Position numbers and translations under genes: made by a program
Shown: positions 31,304 through 33,694 of the stretch, piece after piece
How the letters are laid out: the number at the start of each line of letters is the position of its first letter
Position numbering within the stretch: position 1 is the stretch's first letter
The notes under the pieces: model-generated
What the model was told of the DNA's origin: nothing
Database searches by the model: none
Seen by the model: only the letters and a program-made list of their open reading frames with translations
Assembly: GCA_003551065.1 (NCBI GenBank)
Contig: PULU01000071.1
Location: 1 to 33,694, forward strand
Source of the DNA: Thermoplasmata archaeon
Lineage (GTDB): Archaea; Thermoplasmatota; Thermoplasmata; Halarchaeoplasmatales; Halarchaeoplasmataceae
Reading direction: 5' to 3'
DNA length: 33,694 nucleotides

Positions 31304-33508
31304 TTACCTGTATAATCCAACCCCATTATAATCTTTCTTCTTTCTCAAGGTCTTCTGCATCATATCTTCGATCTCTTCATACATATCCAATACTTCTTCA
31401 TCAACTGATGGTATGGAACCTTCTATCACTTCTCTGAAGTATTCTGTTTTTACTTTTTTGCTTCTTTCTTTGATAGCCAATAAACCAGCTTCTCTACATA
31501 TCGCTTCGATGTCTGCTCCTACATACTGATCGGTCATAGATACCAGCCAATCTAGGTTAACATCATCAGCCAAAGGCATATGCTGTGTGTGGATCTCGAA
31601 GATCTCTCTCCTTGCTTTTCTATCTGGAATCGAAATATTCAAAGTAAAGTCGAATCTTCCAGACCTAAGTAAAGCAGTATCGATCCTATCCGGTCGATTG
31701 GTAGCGGCTAATACGATTATACCAGAGTTAGGTTCGATACCATCAAAACTGGTAAGTAACTGATTAACAATTCTATTGGTGACATTTTCTTGACCGTCAC
31801 CACCTCTTTCCGGAGCTAATGCATCTATTTCGTCTAAAAAGATAACAGATGGTGCAGCTTGACGAGCCTTTTTAAAGATCTCGCGTATCGCTTTCTCGCT
31901 TTCACCGACCCATTTTGACAGTATCTCTGGACCCTTTATAGAGATGAAATTGGCGCCGCTCTCATATGCCACTGCCTTAGCTAACATGGTCTTACCGGTT
32001 CCTGGAGGCCCATAGAGAAGTATGCCCTTCGGGGGGGATATCCCCATCTTGGTGAATGATTCTGGTTCCTGGATCGGCCTTTCTACTGCATCACTCAATC
32101 TTTCTTTTATCTCCGTGAGTCCTCCTATATCTTTCCAGGATACTTCTGGGATCTCAACCATTATCTCCCTTAAACTACTAGGTTCTATCTCCCTTAATGC
32201 GTTCTGAAAGTCCTTTAAGTTGACTTCCATCCTTTCTAATATATTACTGGGTATAGGTTCATCTAGATCGAACTGAGGCGTATATCTCCTCAATGCTCTC
32301 ATGGCAGCTTCCTTAGCAAGTGATTCTAGATCCGCTCCGGCAAAACCGTGAGTCATCTCCGCCAGTTTATCTAGATCAACATCATCTGAGATAGGCATAA
32401 CCCTTGTATGGATCTGGAGGATCTCCTTTCTACCTGTTTTATCGGGTAGCCCTATCTCTATCTCCCTATCGAACCTTCCGGGTCTTCTGAGGGCTGGGTC
32501 GATAGCGCTTTCCCTATTAGTAGCTGCGATGACGATGGTCTCCCCTCGTTGTGTCAATCCATCCATCAATGTCAGGAGTTGAGCGACGACCCTTCTTTCA
32601 ACTTCTCCTTTAACGTCGTCTCTTTTAGGGGCGATGGAATCCAATTCATCTATAAAAATGATCGAAGGAGATTGCTCTTCAGCTTCTTCGAATTTCTCTC
32701 TTAACTTCCCCTCACTCTGGCCATAATATTTGGACATTATCTCCGGTCCCTGAACTGAAAAGAAATTTGCACCAGCCTCGTTGGCTACGGCTTTTGCGAT
32801 CCAAGTTTTACCTGTACCCGGCGGTCCATATAGTAACACACCTTTAGGTGGATCTATACCTAGTCTATCGAACATTCTGGGATGTTTTAGAGGTAATTCT
32901 ATCATCTCCCTGACCCTTTCCAATTCATCATCTAGACCACCAACATCTTCATATGTCACTTTGGTAGCGTTGATTATCTCGGATTCACTGACTGGTTCGT
33001 CCTTGACGACCACTTCGGTTTCTTGTATGACCTCTACTGGTTCGATGGGGTTGGTAGTTATTACGATAAATGGAACACTCCCCCCCATCAGTGCTATACC
33101 AGGAACAACTATTGCATCGCCTGCCATGACTGGCCTATCCAATAATCTTTTTTTAACATACGACTCTATCCCTTCCCCGAATCTCAATCGATTTCCCTCT
33201 TCTATGACCGGTGCTATAACGATCTTCTTAGCTGAACTAGTTTTAACTTTTTTTACCTTGACTTTTTCTCCAAGAGATATCTTCGCGTTTTTTCTGACCA
33301 GTCCATCTATCCGGATTATCCCCTTTCCTTCGTCTTCTGAATGGAGTCTAAATATTTTAGCGACAGTATCCTTCTCACCTTTGATCATCAAAACGTCGCC
33401 GACGTCCACATCTAGTTCCATCCTCGTCTTTGGACCGATCCTGGCTCTGTTCCTTCCCACGTCTTCCTGGGGAGCTTCTTTTACAGTCAAAACTATCTCG
33501 TCAGACAT
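31304..33508 (-). CDS. cdc48: CDC48/VAT-type AAA+ ATPase
   Basis: Hexameric protein-unfolding ATPase of the CDC48/p97/VAT family, 734 residues. The N-domain (about 1-180; [18 protein letters not shown]) is the double-psi barrel plus beta clam that binds substrates. D1 has Walker A GPPGTGKT, Walker [11 protein letters not shown] and pore loop KYYG; D2 has [18 protein letters not shown] and pore loop KWVG, with arginine-finger segments [12 protein letters not shown] and RSGRFDFTL. The C-terminus ends in G-L-Y-R, that is hydrophobic-Tyr-any residue, the HbYX motif that docks unfoldases on the 20S proteasome. It therefore probably feeds the proteasome as an alternative to PAN. CTGGAGAATTAG gives a good ribosome-binding site before the ATG. 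Confidence 0.97.
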   Translation of the reverse strand: MSDEIVLTVKEAPQEDVGRNRARIGPKTRMELDVDVGDVLMIKGEKDTVAKIFRLHSEDEGKGIIRIDGLVRKNAKISLGEKVKVKKVKTSSAKKIVIAPVIEEGNRLRFGEGIESYVKKRLLDRPVMAGDAIVVPGIALMGGSVPFIVITTNPIEPVEVIQETEVVVKDEPVSESEIINATKVTYEDVGGLDDELERVREMIELPLKHPRMFDRLGIDPPKGVLLYGPPGTGKTWIAKAVANEAGANFFSVQGPEIMSKYYGQSEGKLREKFEEAEEQSPSIIFIDELDSIAPKRDDVKGEVERRVVAQLLTLMDGLTQRGETIVIAATNRESAIDPALRRPGRFDREIEIGLPDKTGRKEILQIHTRVMPISDDVDLDKLAEMTHGFAGADLESLAKEAAMRALRRYTPQFDLDEPIPSNILERMEVNLKDFQNALREIEPSSLREIMVEIPEVSWKDIGGLTEIKERLSDAVERPIQEPESFTKMGISPPKGILLYGPPGTGKTMLAKAVAYESGANFISIKGPEILSKWVGESEKAIREIFKKARQAAPSVIFLDEIDALAPERGGDGQENVTNRIVNQLLTSFDGIEPNSGIIVLAATNRPDRIDTALLRSGRFDFTLNISIPDRKARREIFEIHTQHMPLADDVNLDWLVSMTDQYVGADIEAICREAGLLAIKERSKKVKTEYFREVIEGSIPSVDEEVLDMYEEIEDMMQKTLRKKKDYNGVGLYR

Positions 33509-33561
33509 CTAATTCTCCAGATATAAGAAATCAAAACTTTATTAAAGATTTTTCGTCGAGT

Positions 33562-33694
33562 TCAGAAATTTAATCTTACATCTAATCTTTCAGAGACCTC
33601 TGCTTCGTTACCGTGTATGTCTTCCATCCGGAATGCTATATCTGTATGTCCCTCCCCTACCTCAATTTCTCCGAGATCAAAACGGTATTCATGC
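33562..33694 (-). CDS. 3' end of an unidentified gene (partial at right edge)
   Basis: Not in the ORF track. On the minus strand an open frame enters from the right edge and ends at TGA (33564-33562), giving 43 residues: HEYRFDLGEIEVGEG, then FRMEDIHGNEAEVSERLDVRLNF. The alternating pattern and D-x-x-G-N motif resemble a beta-sandwich (Ig-like) end, but this is too little to name. It lies 53 bp upstream of CDC48 on the same strand. Confidence 0.55.
   Translation of the reverse strand, partial: HEYRFDLGEIEVGEGHTDIAFRMEDIHGNEAEVSERLDVRLNF

Noticed and set aside
32781-33512. 243-aa plus-strand ORF opposite the CDC48 gene
   Set aside because: It mirrors the codon periodicity of CDC48, is Ser/Thr/Pro-rich low-complexity, and has no recognisable domain.

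Overview
The window looks like a chromosomal segment of an uncultivated archaeon, probably euryarchaeal and possibly Thermoplasmatota-like. The archaeal evidence is ribosomal protein L15e, a NOG1-type GTPase, a CDC48/VAT AAA+ ATPase ending in an HbYX-like motif, KsgA, a long acidic-tailed FKBP isomerase, a PRC-barrel protein, and a tRNA-Val with a short intron that folds as a bulge-helix-bulge. None of the three tRNA genes encodes CCA. Many genes have GGAGG or GGTG ribosome-binding sites; a few have a TATA-like box about 25-30 nt before the ATG and may be leaderless. Base composition is moderately AT-rich and even. I saw no insertion sequence, phage gene or CRISPR array. The lineage is inferred, not demonstrated.

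Region 1 (1-10752) reads as an anaerobic peptide and amino-acid catabolism block. It holds the C-terminal part of a PepD-type M20 dipeptidase, a short SHMT-like PLP enzyme, an Asp/Glu/hydantoin racemase homologue, two paralogous M29-type (aminopeptidase T/NicX-like) metalloenzymes, a glycyl radical enzyme with its radical-SAM activase, a small membrane protein and an EamA permease. The two M29 paralogues flank the glycyl radical pair. The glycyl radical enzyme resembles the HypD (trans-4-hydroxyproline dehydratase) branch, but its substrate is not proven.

Region 2 (10753-14692) is information processing: L15e behind a GC-rich hairpin leader, a small membrane protein, a NOG1-like GTPase with a small partner, an FKBP isomerase, a 60-residue membrane protein and tRNA-Arg(CCT). 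Directly upstream of tRNA-Arg is a broken second copy of its own 5' half, interrupted and followed by hairpins.

Region 3 (14693-19878) holds one giant surface protein (subtilisin protease embedded in beta-helix repeats, with Ig-like domains and a membrane anchor), then a 407-bp gene-free stretch with tRNA-CAT and intron-containing tRNA-Val. The leader of tRNA-CAT carries an 11-nt perfect complement of its own anticodon arm, so self-complementary tRNA leaders recur in this window.

Region 4 (19879-28947) is redox and energy: a flavodiiron protein followed by a stand-alone encapsulated-ferritin-like protein (oxygen/iron defence), a DUF72 protein, an SDR lacking the usual YxxxK, a CDF metal exporter, an acyl-CoA dehydrogenase-EtfB-EtfA operon of the ferredoxin-fused, probably electron-bifurcating type, and a DUF401 permease.

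Region 5 (29053-33694) returns to housekeeping: a membrane-anchored zinc-ribbon protein, KsgA, a PRC-barrel protein, CDC48, and the 3' end of an unidentified gene at the right edge. Intergenic gaps are short throughout; the only gene-free stretches near or above 300 bp are the two tRNA regions.
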